Below are positions 1 through 6,269 of a DNA stretch of 9,577 nucleotides, in pieces. A program made the translations under genes and the position numbers. Position 1 is the stretch's first letter, and each line of letters begins with the position of its first letter. The stretch lies in the NCBI GenBank assembly GCA_903921295.1, contig CAIXOZ010000073.1, positions 1 through 9,577 of the forward strand, read 5' to 3'. The notes below the pieces were generated by a model. It was not told where the DNA came from, did not search any database, and saw nothing but the letters and a program-made list of their open reading frames with translations. Origin of the DNA: an uncultured cyanobacterium. Its GTDB lineage: Bacteria > Cyanobacteriota > Cyanobacteriia > PCC-6307 > Cyanobiaceae.

Positions 1-1151
1 TGATCGGGGAGATCATCGGCGGCATTCTGTTGGGGCCCTCCTGTCTGGGTTGGTTGCTGCCGGCTTCGCAGGCCTGGCTGTTTCCAGCCCCGGTTCTGCA
101 GCAACTCGATCTTCTGTCCCACCTCGGCCTGATCCTGTTCATGCTCCTCATCGGCATGGAGGTCAGGCTTGATCAGTTGCGTTCGCGGATGCCCCTGGCC
201 AGCCGCATTTCCTTGATCGGCATCCTGTTGCCCCTCGGCCTGGGCTGTGCCCTCGCCGAAGGCCTGCGCCGCACCGTGCCCGAGCTGCTCCCGGCTGGTC
301 ATCCGTTTGCCGGCCATCTGTTCCTGGGCACAGCGATGGCGATCACCGCTTTCCCTGTACTGGCGCGGATTCTCAAGGATCGTGGTCTGCTCACCCAGCC
401 CCTCGGGCAACTGGTGATCACCTGTGCCGCCGTTGATGATCTGCTCAGCTGGGTGTTGCTGGCGGCGGTGGTCTCCCTGAGTCGGGCCAGCACCCTGGCC
501 GGTGCCCTGCCCGCCATGGTCTGGACAGGGCTCTGGGCGCTGTTTGTGCTTGTGGGGCTGCGGCCGGCGATGGCCTGGTTGGAGCGTGATGTGCGTCAGC
601 ATCAACAAGTGCGACCGATGGCCATGGCCTGTGTGTTCGCCGGTGCCATCCTTTCGGCCGTTGTCACTGAAATCACGGGTGTTCACTACATCTTCGGTGC
701 CTTTCTGTTCGGTCTGGCGCTGCCGCGCTACGGCCCCTTGATGCGCCGCCTGCAACTGCACACCGAACAGTTGGTGTTAACGGTTCTGCTCCCTGTCTTC
801 TTTGCCACCAGTGGCCTCAAAACCACGATCGGAGTGATCGAATCTCCGGCCCTGTTTCTGGCGCTTGCTGCGGTGTTGCTGGTGGCGATCGGAGGCAAGT
901 TCATCGGCACAGCCACCATGGCCCGCCTTGGCGGCCTCCCGGCCGCTGAGGCCCAGGCGGTGGGCTGGTTGATGAACACGCGTGGCCTGACGGAACTGGT
1001 GATCCTCAATGTCGGCCTTTCCCTTGGTGTGATCAGCTCTGCTCTGTTCACTCTGATGGTGCTGATGGCCCTGATCACCACCGCCATGGCCGGTCCGCTG
1101 CTCGGGCGTCTTGGTTACGGGAAACAGGCGCCTGCGGTCAACGCTGCCTAA
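1..1151 (+). CDS. CPA2-type cation:proton antiporter, 5' end missing
   Basis: This is the membrane domain of a monovalent cation/H+ antiporter (Na+/H+ or K+/H+ exchange across a cell membrane). The reading frame is open from the left edge; the first full codon is at base 3. It begins in the family motif IGEIIGGILLGPS, so the real start lies upstream and the TTG at base 30 is internal. Further family marks are FMLLIGMEV, ITAFPVLARIL, an Asp pair in AAVDDLLSW (codons at 435-440) and MNTRGLTELVILNVGL near the end. The Asp pair matches the cation/proton-binding position of electrogenic NhaA/NapA-like carriers, unlike KefB/KefC, which have Gln-Asp. The chain is hydrophobic throughout and stops after the last membrane segment, with no RCK/TrkA-N domain. 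The family is confident; the ion and the NhaS-type subgroup are not determined. A secreted-protein gene follows after 24 bases. Confidence 0.9.
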   Translation, partial: IGEIIGGILLGPSCLGWLLPASQAWLFPAPVLQQLDLLSHLGLILFMLLIGMEVRLDQLRSRMPLASRISLIGILLPLGLGCALAEGLRRTVPELLPAGHPFAGHLFLGTAMAITAFPVLARILKDRGLLTQPLGQLVITCAAVDDLLSWVLLAAVVSLSRASTLAGALPAMVWTGLWALFVLVGLRPAMAWLERDVRQHQQVRPMAMACVFAGAILSAVVTEITGVHYIFGAFLFGLALPRYGPLMRRLQLHTEQLVLTVLLPVFFATSGLKTTIGVIESPALFLALAAVLLVAIGGKFIGTATMARLGGLPAAEAQAVGWLMNTRGLTELVILNVGLSLGVISSALFTLMVLMALITTAMAGPLLGRLGYGKQAPAVNAA

Positions 1152-1175
1152 TCTGGTGGTGTTTCAGCCGCCGCT

Positions 1176-1703
1176 ATGAGCCAGTCCCTGCCTTCGCGCC
1201 TGGTCGGGCGCCTTGTGTTCGCGAGCCGCGTTTCTGGCCGCAGGGCTCCGTTGGCCCTGGCTGCAGCCGCATCGTTGCTGAGCATGCCGCTCCTCGCCCC
1301 TGCGCGCGCAGGTTGTCAGTTTCTGCAGCCGATCGGCGGTGACGGGGTGACGCCCATCGTGACCAAAACGGTGGGACCGGGCAAAGTCTTCGGTCGCACC
1401 AACTGGAACACTGATTTTGTCGTCAACGGCTATTACGCGTCCTACAAGTTTTTCTTCACCGCCAACTCTTCCGATCCCAATGCCACCTATCCGGTGGAGG
1501 GTTACCTCAAATTCAGCGATGGATCCAATCTGCAGGTGATCAACATTTCGATGAACCCGCCGATCGATTCGGGTCGCATGTTCGGGCCGTTCCCGGCAAT
1601 CCCTGGCAAGACCACCAGCCAGCTCAATTTCAAGGTCGGTGCCAGCAGCAATCCTGGTGCCCTTGGATTCACTTATCGCATCTCGGTTCAGGGCTGCAAC
1701 TGA
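1176..1703 (+). CDS. Predicted secreted protein of unknown function
   Basis: I do not recognise this 175-residue protein. The N-terminus is a classical signal peptide: a basic stretch with several Arg (residues 8-23), a hydrophobic Ala/Leu core (about 25-42) and a likely signal peptidase I site after APARA at residue 45. The next residues are GCQFL, but Arg at the -3 position argues against a lipobox. The mature chain of about 130 residues has exactly two cysteines, Cys47 near its N-terminus and Cys174 one residue before the C-terminus, so a disulfide could join the two ends. The middle is rich in Ser, Asn, Gly, Tyr and Phe with alternating hydrophobic residues, suggesting a beta-sandwich. 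No catalytic motif is visible. It starts with ATG 24 bases after the antiporter stop and may be co-transcribed with it. It ends 54 bases from the convergent folP, and I see no good terminator between them. Confidence 0.75.
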   Translation: MSQSLPSRLVGRLVFASRVSGRRAPLALAAAASLLSMPLLAPARAGCQFLQPIGGDGVTPIVTKTVGPGKVFGRTNWNTDFVVNGYYASYKFFFTANSSDPNATYPVEGYLKFSDGSNLQVINISMNPPIDSGRMFGPFPAIPGKTTSQLNFKVGASSNPGALGFTYRISVQGCN

Positions 1704-1757
1704 GGCCGTTTCAGCACCCGCTGCGTTGCCTGATCACAGTCGGCCCGGGCGTCTCGC

Positions 1758-2651
1758 TCAGGGACGCTCCTCCCAGAGGGCTTCGGCCATTCTTGCCGTC
1801 TGCACGATCGGTGCCACATCGTGCACCCGCACCACCCGTGCCCCCGCGGCGATCGCCCGGCAGACCACCGCCGCCGTGCCCCAGAGGCGGGCCCGAGGTC
1901 TCGGCTCCTCAAGCACGGCGCCGATGAAGCGTTTCCGGGAGGGGCCCACCAGCACCGGGAAACCCTCAGACACGATCGACTCCAGTCCTTCCAGCAGGGC
2001 CAGGTTGTGGTCGGTGTTCTTGGCGAATCCCAGGCCGGGATCCCAGAGGATCTGCTGGCGCTTCACGCCGGCAGCCAGGGCCCGATCGGTGGCCTTCAGC
2101 AGCGCCCGGTGCACATCGTTGACCACATCGTCGTAGCTGGTCAGCTGGTCCATGGTGCGGCTGTTGCCGCGGCTGTGCATCAGCACGTAGGGGCACCCCG
2201 CCGCTGCGATCAGGGGGAGCATTCCGGCATCAAAGACCCCACCGCTGACATCGTTGATCCAGTCGGCCCCTGCGGCCAGCGCCTGTTCGGCAACGTCGGC
2301 ACGGAAGGTGTCGATGGAGATCAGCGGCCAGGGCCGGCGATCAGAGGGTTCTGCATCGGCTCCAGGCCCGTTGGGGTTCGGGCTGGTCCGGTCCGTCAGG
2401 ATGGCCTGCAACGCTGGCATCAGCCGCTTCAGTTCATCAGCGGTGTCGACCAGCCGGGCTCCCGGTCTGGTGCTCTGCCCACCGAGATCAATCAGGTCGG
2501 CGCCTTCACGGGCCATCCGCCTGGCCTGACGCAGCGCCGATTCCGGGCTGGCGTGCAGGCCGCCATCACTGAAGGAATCGGGGGTGAGGTTGATCACCCC
2601 CATCACCTGGGTCCGTCCCGGCGGCAGCGGTGCTCGCCCGGTCAAGGCCAT
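1758..2651 (-). CDS. folP: Dihydropteroate synthase
   Basis: Cytoplasmic enzyme of folate synthesis that condenses dihydropterin pyrophosphate with p-aminobenzoate to give dihydropteroate. The 297-residue TIM-barrel protein carries the signature motifs in order: MGVINLTPDSFSDGG (17-31), GADLIDLGGQSTRPGA (50-65), ISIDTF (111-116), WINDVSGG (131-138), ILWDPGLGFAKN (201-212), GPSRKRFIG (236-244) and RVHD (275-278), covering the pterin and p-aminobenzoate site and the mobile loops. The ATG start lies 3 bases after the tpiA stop, so it is translated from the tpiA message and needs no promoter of its own. It is slightly longer than the E. coli enzyme, mostly because of a Pro/Gly/Asp-rich stretch at about 86-108, just before the ISIDTF strand. 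All key motifs are intact, so it should be functional. Confidence 0.97.
   Translation of the reverse strand: MALTGRAPLPPGRTQVMGVINLTPDSFSDGGLHASPESALRQARRMAREGADLIDLGGQSTRPGARLVDTADELKRLMPALQAILTDRTSPNPNGPGADAEPSDRRPWPLISIDTFRADVAEQALAAGADWINDVSGGVFDAGMLPLIAAAGCPYVLMHSRGNSRTMDQLTSYDDVVNDVHRALLKATDRALAAGVKRQQILWDPGLGFAKNTDHNLALLEGLESIVSEGFPVLVGPSRKRFIGAVLEEPRPRARLWGTAAVVCRAIAAGARVVRVHDVAPIVQTARMAEALWEERP
1849..1856. repeat. HIP1 octamer
   Basis: Perfect palindrome GCGATCGC inside folP. HIP1 is a repeated octamer typical of many cyanobacterial genomes. Confidence 0.8.
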
Positions 2652-2654
2652 CGC

Positions 2655-3395
2655 TCAGGCACTCACAGGGGCCTGGTAGTTCGCGATCCGGGCAAAGCCG
2701 ATCGGATCGAGGGAGGCGCCACCCACCAGCACGCCATCAATCTCCGGCTGAATCATCAGCTGATCAATTGTGGCCGGGTTCACGGAGCCGCCGTACTGAA
2801 TCACTACCTCGGGGTTGCCGACCCAGCTGCGGATCAGACCGCAGATGCGGTTGGCCTCGACCGCTTCACAGGTCTTGCCGGTGCCGATCGCCCAGATCGG
2901 TTCGTAAGCCACGATCAGGTGGTTGGTGTCGAGTCCGTCCAGGCCCTGTTCCACCTGGCGCCGGATCACGCGCTCGGTCTCCCCCGACTCGCGTTGTCCG
3001 TCGCTTTCGCCGACACAGACGATCGGCACCAGGCCGGCCGACTGGGCGGCGCGGGCGCGGCGGTTGATCTGTTCGTCGCTTTCGCTGAAATATTTGCGCG
3101 GCTCACTGTGGCCGACGATGGCGTGGCTCACCCCAAGCTCGAGCAGCATGGCCGGCGCGATCTCCCCGGTGAAGGCTCCCTTGCCTTCCCAGTGCACATT
3201 CTGGGAGGCGAGGTGAATGCCGCTGCCGTCAAGGGCGGTGGCCAGGGTGGAGATCGCCGTGAACGGAGGTGCCAGCACCACATCCCGGTCGGCGGGCAGG
3301 CTGGAGACCAGCGGTCGGAAAGCCTCGGCAAAGGCCCGCGCCTCAGCGCAGGTCATGTGCATCTTCCAGTTACCGGCAATGACGGCCTTGCGCAC
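2655..3395 (-). CDS. tpiA: Triosephosphate isomerase
   Basis: Interconverts dihydroxyacetone phosphate and glyceraldehyde 3-phosphate in glycolysis, gluconeogenesis and the Calvin cycle; soluble, normally a homodimer. The 246-residue length is typical. Visible active-site elements are AGNWKMH with Asn9 and Lys11, the catalytic His96 in IVGHSE, the catalytic Glu165 in YEPIWAIGTGKT (start of the phosphate-gripping loop) and YGGSVNPA plus GVLVGGASLD for phosphate binding. After GHSE the sequence reads PRKYF rather than the usual RRxxF/H; I recall this from picocyanobacterial TPIs, so it is a clade mark rather than a defect. The start is GTG, chosen because the N-terminus MRKAVIAGNWK fits the family. 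An AAGGG stretch lies shortly upstream on the minus strand as a possible ribosome binding site. folP follows after 3 bases, forming a two-gene operon. Confidence 0.97.
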   Translation of the reverse strand: MRKAVIAGNWKMHMTCAEARAFAEAFRPLVSSLPADRDVVLAPPFTAISTLATALDGSGIHLASQNVHWEGKGAFTGEIAPAMLLELGVSHAIVGHSEPRKYFSESDEQINRRARAAQSAGLVPIVCVGESDGQRESGETERVIRRQVEQGLDGLDTNHLIVAYEPIWAIGTGKTCEAVEANRICGLIRSWVGNPEVVIQYGGSVNPATIDQLMIQPEIDGVLVGGASLDPIGFARIANYQAPVSA

Positions 3396-3422
3396 CGGGG
3401 GCCCTTGATCAAACAGGCCTAA

Positions 3423-3430
3423 AAGTTAAA
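3423..3430 (-). promoter_or_regulatory. Possible -10 region for tpiA-folP
   Basis: On the minus strand this is the only AT-rich patch in the GC-rich gap upstream of tpiA (reads TTTAACTT, then TTAGGCC). It lies about 27 bases before the GTG start, a suitable distance for a sigma-70 type -10 element such as TAACTT. No convincing -35 box was found. This is inference from base composition and position only. Confidence 0.25.
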
Positions 3431-3461
3431 CGGCCGCCGTCCGGGGGTCGCCGAAGGGTTT

Positions 3462-3533
3462 GCAGGTCAGGGGCATGGGGCGCTCCCGGGGCGGATCTGC
3501 CCCGTCGCAACGGCCAGCACCCCCTGCACCTGC
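3462..3533. repeat. Imperfect inverted repeat with inner hairpin
   Basis: The left arm GCAGGTCAGGGG (3462-3473) pairs with the right arm CCCCTGCACCTGC (3521-3533): 12 base pairs broken by one unpaired C at 3527. Inside the 47-base loop is a second perfect stem, CGGGGC (3487-3492) with GCCCCG (3499-3504), around a 6-base loop. It lies in the 147-base gap between the S4 gene end (10 bases away) and the tpiA start, both on the minus strand. It could terminate or stabilise the S4 transcript. No T-run follows on either strand, so it is not a standard intrinsic terminator. If the proposed tpiA -10 is right, it lies upstream of that transcript and not in its leader. Confidence 0.5.
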
Positions 3534-3542
3534 CGGGGGATC

Positions 3543-3728
3543 TCAGGCCGGTTCCGCCACGATCAGTTCCCGGCCGCTGATCAGCACCCGATCGCCGGGT
3601 TGAAGCTGGCGGCCTCGCCTCAGCTCCGTTTCACCATTCACCTGCACATCCCCGCGTTGAATCCGGAGCTTGGCCTCGCCGCCGGTGCCGGCAAGGCCCT
3701 GGTACTTGAGGAACTGGTCCAGTTTCAC
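3543..3728 (-). CDS. Small S4-domain RNA-binding protein
   Basis: A 61-residue protein that is essentially one S4 domain, related to the YbcJ/YaaA-type stand-alone S4 proteins. It reads MKLDQFLKYQGLAGTGGEAK, then IQRGDVQVNGETELRRGRQL and PGDRV near the end. The (V/R)VNGE turn and flanking basic residues are the usual S4 RNA-contact pattern. Family members are thought to bind structured RNA or ribosomes; the target here is unknown. I chose the GTG at 3728-3726 because family members commonly begin MKLDQFLK. The frame stays open upstream to a GTG at 3776-3774, which would add 16 residues and overlap the divergent ABC gene, so it is less likely. With the chosen start, 38 bases separate it from the exporter ATG. 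tpiA lies downstream on the same strand but across a 147-base structured gap, so it is probably transcribed separately. Confidence 0.85.
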   Translation of the reverse strand: MKLDQFLKYQGLAGTGGEAKLRIQRGDVQVNGETELRRGRQLQPGDRVLISGRELIVAEPA

Positions 3729-3751
3729 GGCAGGAACGCCCCGGACAGCGC

Positions 3752-3760
3752 TGATAGGGT
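3752..3760. promoter_or_regulatory. Overlapping divergent -10 candidates (S4 / ABC exporter)
   Basis: The short divergent gap contains TGATAGGGT on the + strand. TAGGGT (3755-3760) could be a -10 box for the exporter, which would put the transcript start at or next to the ATG at 3767. On the minus strand the same bases read ACCCTATCA, with TATCAG (3757-3752) as a -10 candidate 23 bases before the S4 GTG. Both cannot be occupied at once. No clear -35 boxes are seen on either side. Inferred from sequence only. Confidence 0.3.
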
Positions 3761-3766
3761 TTGGCG

Positions 3767-5506
3767 ATGCTCGCACCCTCGCCTGCCGGCTTTCGCAGGC
3801 TTCTCCCCCTGCTGAGGCCCCACAGCCGTCGCCTTCTGGCCGGCGGGGTTTGCATTGTCATCTTCGTGGGCTGCTGGCCCCTCCTGGCCTACCTCGCCGG
3901 CCAGTTGATTCCAGCGATCGGTGCCGGTGACATCGCCGCAGTGTTGCGCAGCATCGGTCTGGCCCTGGCCGTGTTCATGGTTCAGAAGCTGGCCCAGTAC
4001 GGCCAGGACACCCTGCTGGCCGGTCCGGCCCTCCAGGTGGCCCAGGATCTGCGCCGCCAGCTGTTCGCGCGTCTGCAGACGCTGCGTTTCTCCTCGCTCG
4101 AAACCCTTTCGGCCGGCGATCTCACCTATCGGCTCACCGAAGACGCCGACCGCGTCGGTGAGGTGATCTACAAGCTGGTTCACGACACCACCCCCAGCCT
4201 GCTGCAGCTGCTTGTGGTGCTCGGCTACATGCTCTGGCTCGACTGGCAGCTGGCTCTGGCCACGCTGCTGCTGGCGCCTTTCGTGGCCCTGCTGGTCAGC
4301 GCCTTCGGATCGCGGGTGATGGCCGCCGCGGAGCGCAGCCAGAGACAGGTCAGTGAGCTGGCGGCCCTGTTGGCTGAAGCGATCGCCGGGTTGCCTCTGG
4401 TGCGGGCCTATGCGGCTGAACCCTGGCTCCAGGAGCGGTTCGACACCGAGATTGATCTGCATCGCCGGGCCCGTTATCGCAGCCTCAAGCTGCTGGCCCT
4501 GCAGCACCCCGTCGTCGGCTTCATCGAGGCGGCGGGAATTCTCGCTGTGCTGCTGATCGGTGCCGTGCGGATCGGCAGCGAGGCGATCGATGCCCAGGGC
4601 TTCAGCAGTTACGTGGCGGCCCTGTTGATGCTGATCGACCCGATCGGTCATCTCACCCAGAACTTCAACGAATTCCAGCAGGGTCAGGCCTCGCTCAGGC
4701 GCCTGCGCGAGATCGAAGCGGAGGCGGTTGAAGACCCCGATCGCCGTGATGCCCGACCCCTCGGTGCCGTTCAGGGTCGTCTTGAGCTGCGCCAGGTCCG
4801 TTACGGCTATGACCCGGCCCGGCCGGTGCTGCGCGATCTCTCGATCGTTGTCGAGCCCGGACAGGTGGTGGCGCTTGTCGGACCCTCCGGTGCCGGCAAG
4901 AGCACCCTGTTTTCGCTGCTGCTTCGCTTCAACGTCGCCCAGGGAGGCCAGGTGCTGCTCGATGGCCACGACCTCACCGCCCTGCGGGCCAGGGAGCTGC
5001 GCCGGGCGGTCGCCCTTGTGCCGCAGCAGAGCCGGGTCTTTGCAGGCACGGTGGCAGAGGCGATCCGTTTCGGCCGTTCAGCCTCGATCGAGGCCGTGCG
5101 GGAGGCGGCGCGGGTGGCCAATGCCGATGGCTTCATCGAGGCCCTCCCAGGCGGTTTCGAGGCCCGTCTGGAGGAGCGGGGCGCCAACCTCTCCGGCGGA
5201 CAGCTCCAGCGCCTGGCGATCGCCCGGGCCGTGCTCGGCAATCCGGCGGTGCTGCTGCTGGATGAGGCCACCAGCGCCCTCGATGCCGAGAGTGAGGAGG
5301 CGGTGCAGCGGGGCCTCGAACAGGCCATGGCCGGCCGTACGGTTCTCGTGATCGCTCACCGGCTGGCCACCGTGCAGGGTGCGGACCGGATCCTGGTGCT
5401 CGATCAAGGCCAGGTGGTGGAGCAGGGCAGTCACCGTGAGCTGCTGGCCCTGGGTGGGCGCTACAGCGATCTCTGCCAGCGTCAGCTGATCGTGCAGGAG
5501 TTCTGA
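3767..5506 (+). CDS. ABC exporter half-transporter (membrane + ATPase domains)
   Basis: A 579-residue fused membrane-ATPase subunit of the MsbA/multidrug exporter type, expected to work as a homodimer in a cell membrane. The first 300 or so residues form a six-helix type 1 exporter domain, with hydrophobic segments and typical coupling-region sequence (AGDLTYRLTEDADRV; LLAEAIAGLPLVRAYAAE). The ATPase half holds Walker A GPSGAGKST (372-380), Q-loop VPQQS (418-422), signature LSGGQ (475-479), Walker B VLLLDEATSALD with Asp499 and catalytic Glu500, and switch His531 in IAHRLATV, all intact. I chose the ATG at 3767 over the in-frame TTG two codons upstream. The motifs do not reveal the substrate; lipid, peptide or drug export are all possible. 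A DUF4177-like gene follows after 3 bases, so they are surely co-transcribed. No accessory membrane-fusion protein is nearby. Confidence 0.95.
   Translation: MLAPSPAGFRRLLPLLRPHSRRLLAGGVCIVIFVGCWPLLAYLAGQLIPAIGAGDIAAVLRSIGLALAVFMVQKLAQYGQDTLLAGPALQVAQDLRRQLFARLQTLRFSSLETLSAGDLTYRLTEDADRVGEVIYKLVHDTTPSLLQLLVVLGYMLWLDWQLALATLLLAPFVALLVSAFGSRVMAAAERSQRQVSELAALLAEAIAGLPLVRAYAAEPWLQERFDTEIDLHRRARYRSLKLLALQHPVVGFIEAAGILAVLLIGAVRIGSEAIDAQGFSSYVAALLMLIDPIGHLTQNFNEFQQGQASLRRLREIEAEAVEDPDRRDARPLGAVQGRLELRQVRYGYDPARPVLRDLSIVVEPGQVVALVGPSGAGKSTLFSLLLRFNVAQGGQVLLDGHDLTALRARELRRAVALVPQQSRVFAGTVAEAIRFGRSASIEAVREAARVANADGFIEALPGGFEARLEERGANLSGGQLQRLAIARAVLGNPAVLLLDEATSALDAESEEAVQRGLEQAMAGRTVLVIAHRLATVQGADRILVLDQGQVVEQGSHRELLALGGRYSDLCQRQLIVQEF
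4379..4386. repeat. HIP1 octamer
   Basis: Perfect GCGATCGC inside the membrane-domain part of the exporter gene. Confidence 0.8.
5216..5223. repeat. HIP1 octamer
   Basis: Perfect GCGATCGC just after the ABC signature motif region of the exporter gene. Confidence 0.8.
5496..5500 (+). promoter_or_regulatory. Ribosome binding site for the DUF4177-like gene
   Basis: AGGAG lies inside the last codons of the exporter gene, 9 bases before the ATG at 5510. It is the clearest Shine-Dalgarno sequence I noticed in the window and supports this start. It also supports independent ribosome loading on the downstream gene of the pair. Confidence 0.65.
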
Positions 5507-5509
5507 TCG

Positions 5510-5812
5510 ATGACCGACCATCGCTGGCAGTACCGCGTCGTGCACATTGATGTCGCCGCCGGCGATCCTCCGGCACCCGCCAGCCCGGTGGCCGACAGTG
5601 AGCGGCTGGGTGGTGGGCTCAGCCCCGATTATCTCGAGCGCGAATTCCCCGGGATGTACAGCAACCCAGGTGTGCCGAAGCATCCGGCGGCCCAGCTGCA
5701 GATGGCCTTCAACCTGCTCGGTGAGCAGGGCTGGGAGCTCGTGCAGACCCAGCGCATCGGACCACTGCTGATGGTCTTCTTCAAGCGGCCCCTGCCCTGG
5801 CCATCCGCTTGA
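5510..5812 (+). CDS. DUF4177-like small protein
   Basis: A 100-residue, presumably cytoplasmic protein; no signal peptide or membrane segment is seen. The N-terminal strand WQYRVVHIDV, the later AFNLLGEQGWELVQTQRIG (66-84) and the closing LLMVFFKRP strand match the pattern of DUF4177-like proteins (strand, helix with an LN.LG.qGWElv motif, strand ending in a phe/lys-rich stretch). A Pro/Gly-rich insert of about 40 residues with PDYLEREFPGMYSNPG separates the first strand from the helix and is longer than in plain DUF4177 proteins. The function of the family is unknown. It starts 3 bases after the exporter stop with its own good ribosome binding site, so it is part of that operon and could affect the exporter, but nothing in the sequence proves a link. 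Confidence 0.8.
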   Translation: MTDHRWQYRVVHIDVAAGDPPAPASPVADSERLGGGLSPDYLEREFPGMYSNPGVPKHPAAQLQMAFNLLGEQGWELVQTQRIGPLLMVFFKRPLPWPSA

Positions 5813-5821
5813 CCCGAGATC

Positions 5822-5827
5822 TAGTCT
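5822..5827 (+). promoter_or_regulatory. Possible -10 box for the DUF6447 gene
   Basis: TAGTCT lies 24 bases before the GTG start, in the 39-base gap after the DUF4177-like gene. It fits TAnnnT. The nearby TTGACC (5809-5814) is too close to be its -35 box. Read-through from the exporter operon is an equally good explanation for expression. Confidence 0.25.
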
Positions 5828-5851
5828 GTCGCTTGCAACCAACACCGAGCC

Positions 5852-6076
5852 GTGACCGACGATCAGACTGCTCCTGTGCTCACGTTTGAGGGCAAGCGTT
5901 ATGACCTCAACAGTCTCCCGGATGACATCAAGGAGCTGATCCGCGGCATGCAGGTGGCTGATGCCCAGCTGCGCATGCACGAAGACACCCTGAAGGTGCT
6001 GGCGGTGGGGCGTCAGTCGATGGCCTTCCAGTTGAATGAGCGCCTGAAGGAGGTCACTCCCCTCGCTGACAGCTGA
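5852..6076 (+). CDS. DUF6447 family protein
   Basis: A 74-residue acidic, mostly helical, cytoplasmic protein. It fits the DUF6447 pattern: a short strand segment VLTFEGKRYDLNSLPDD, then KELIRGMQVADAQLRMHEDT and LKVLAVGRQSMAFQLNERLK. No function is known to me. The resemblance is of the family type 'small protein with GKxYdlnsL followed by an amphipathic helix rich in Gln, Arg and Leu', suggesting a coiled-coil or protein-binding role (inference). The start is GTG at 5852, which gives the family-like N-terminus; no strong Shine-Dalgarno is seen upstream. It follows the DUF4177-like gene after 39 bases and may be the last gene of that transcript or have its own promoter. Downstream is a 239-base gap with hairpins. 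Confidence 0.85.
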   Translation: MTDDQTAPVLTFEGKRYDLNSLPDDIKELIRGMQVADAQLRMHEDTLKVLAVGRQSMAFQLNERLKEVTPLADS

Positions 6077-6246
6077 TCCAGCCTGGTCCTCCGGCACTGT
6101 CCGGCCGCTTGAACCCGGGCGATCTCCAGACCCAGCCCGGTCGAATCTGTTCAACCCGATCTGTGCTGTTGCCCAGGGCCTTGCTGTGGCTCTGGCCGAG
6201 ATGACTCTCCGAGCGTGATCAATCTCCGGTCGTGATGTGGTCCTCC
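6077..6246. other. Non-coding gap with two moderate stems
   Basis: I find no credible gene here. Two stems can be drawn: CCGGGC (6115-6120) with GCCCGG (6135-6140) around a 14-base loop, followed by a slightly T-richer stretch, and an 8-bp stem with one G-T pair (6173-6180 with 6188-6195). The first could be a weak terminator for the DUF6447 gene. A 12-base sequence TGGTCCTCCGGC occurs at 6084-6095 and again at 6238-6249, where it runs into the strong hairpin that follows. Confidence 0.4.
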
Positions 6247-6269
6247 GGCCTCCTGGCTCCCAGGAGGCC
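6247..6269. terminator. Strong hairpin, possible bidirectional terminator
   Basis: GGCCTCCTGG and CCAGGAGGCC form a perfect 10-bp stem with a CTC loop. It lies between two convergent genes, 47 bases past the stop of the DUF3386 gene and 170 bases past the stop of the DUF6447 gene. This position suits a shared terminator or RNA 3' stabiliser. No T-run follows on either strand, so it departs from the standard intrinsic terminator. Confidence 0.5.

Noticed and set aside
30..32. TTG at base 30 as the start of the antiporter
   Set aside because: The frame is open to the left edge and the residues before it (IGEIIGGIL) are part of the conserved family motif.
1704..1757. Terminator between the secreted-protein gene and folP
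   Set aside because: Only a short GC palindrome (GCCCGGGC) is present; no stem-loop long enough to support a call.
1821..3422. 533-codon open frame on the + strand opposite folP and tpiA
   Set aside because: It lies antisense to two well-recognised enzymes and its translation is low-complexity, His/Gly/Ala/Gln-rich with no recognisable motif. Long antisense frames are common in GC-rich DNA.
3761..3763. TTG start for the exporter
   Set aside because: An ATG follows two codons later and is the stronger start; the upstream choice adds only two residues.
3725..4969. 414-codon minus-strand frame opposite the exporter gene
   Set aside because: Translation is Gln/Gly/Glu/His-rich shadow sequence opposite a clear ABC transporter.
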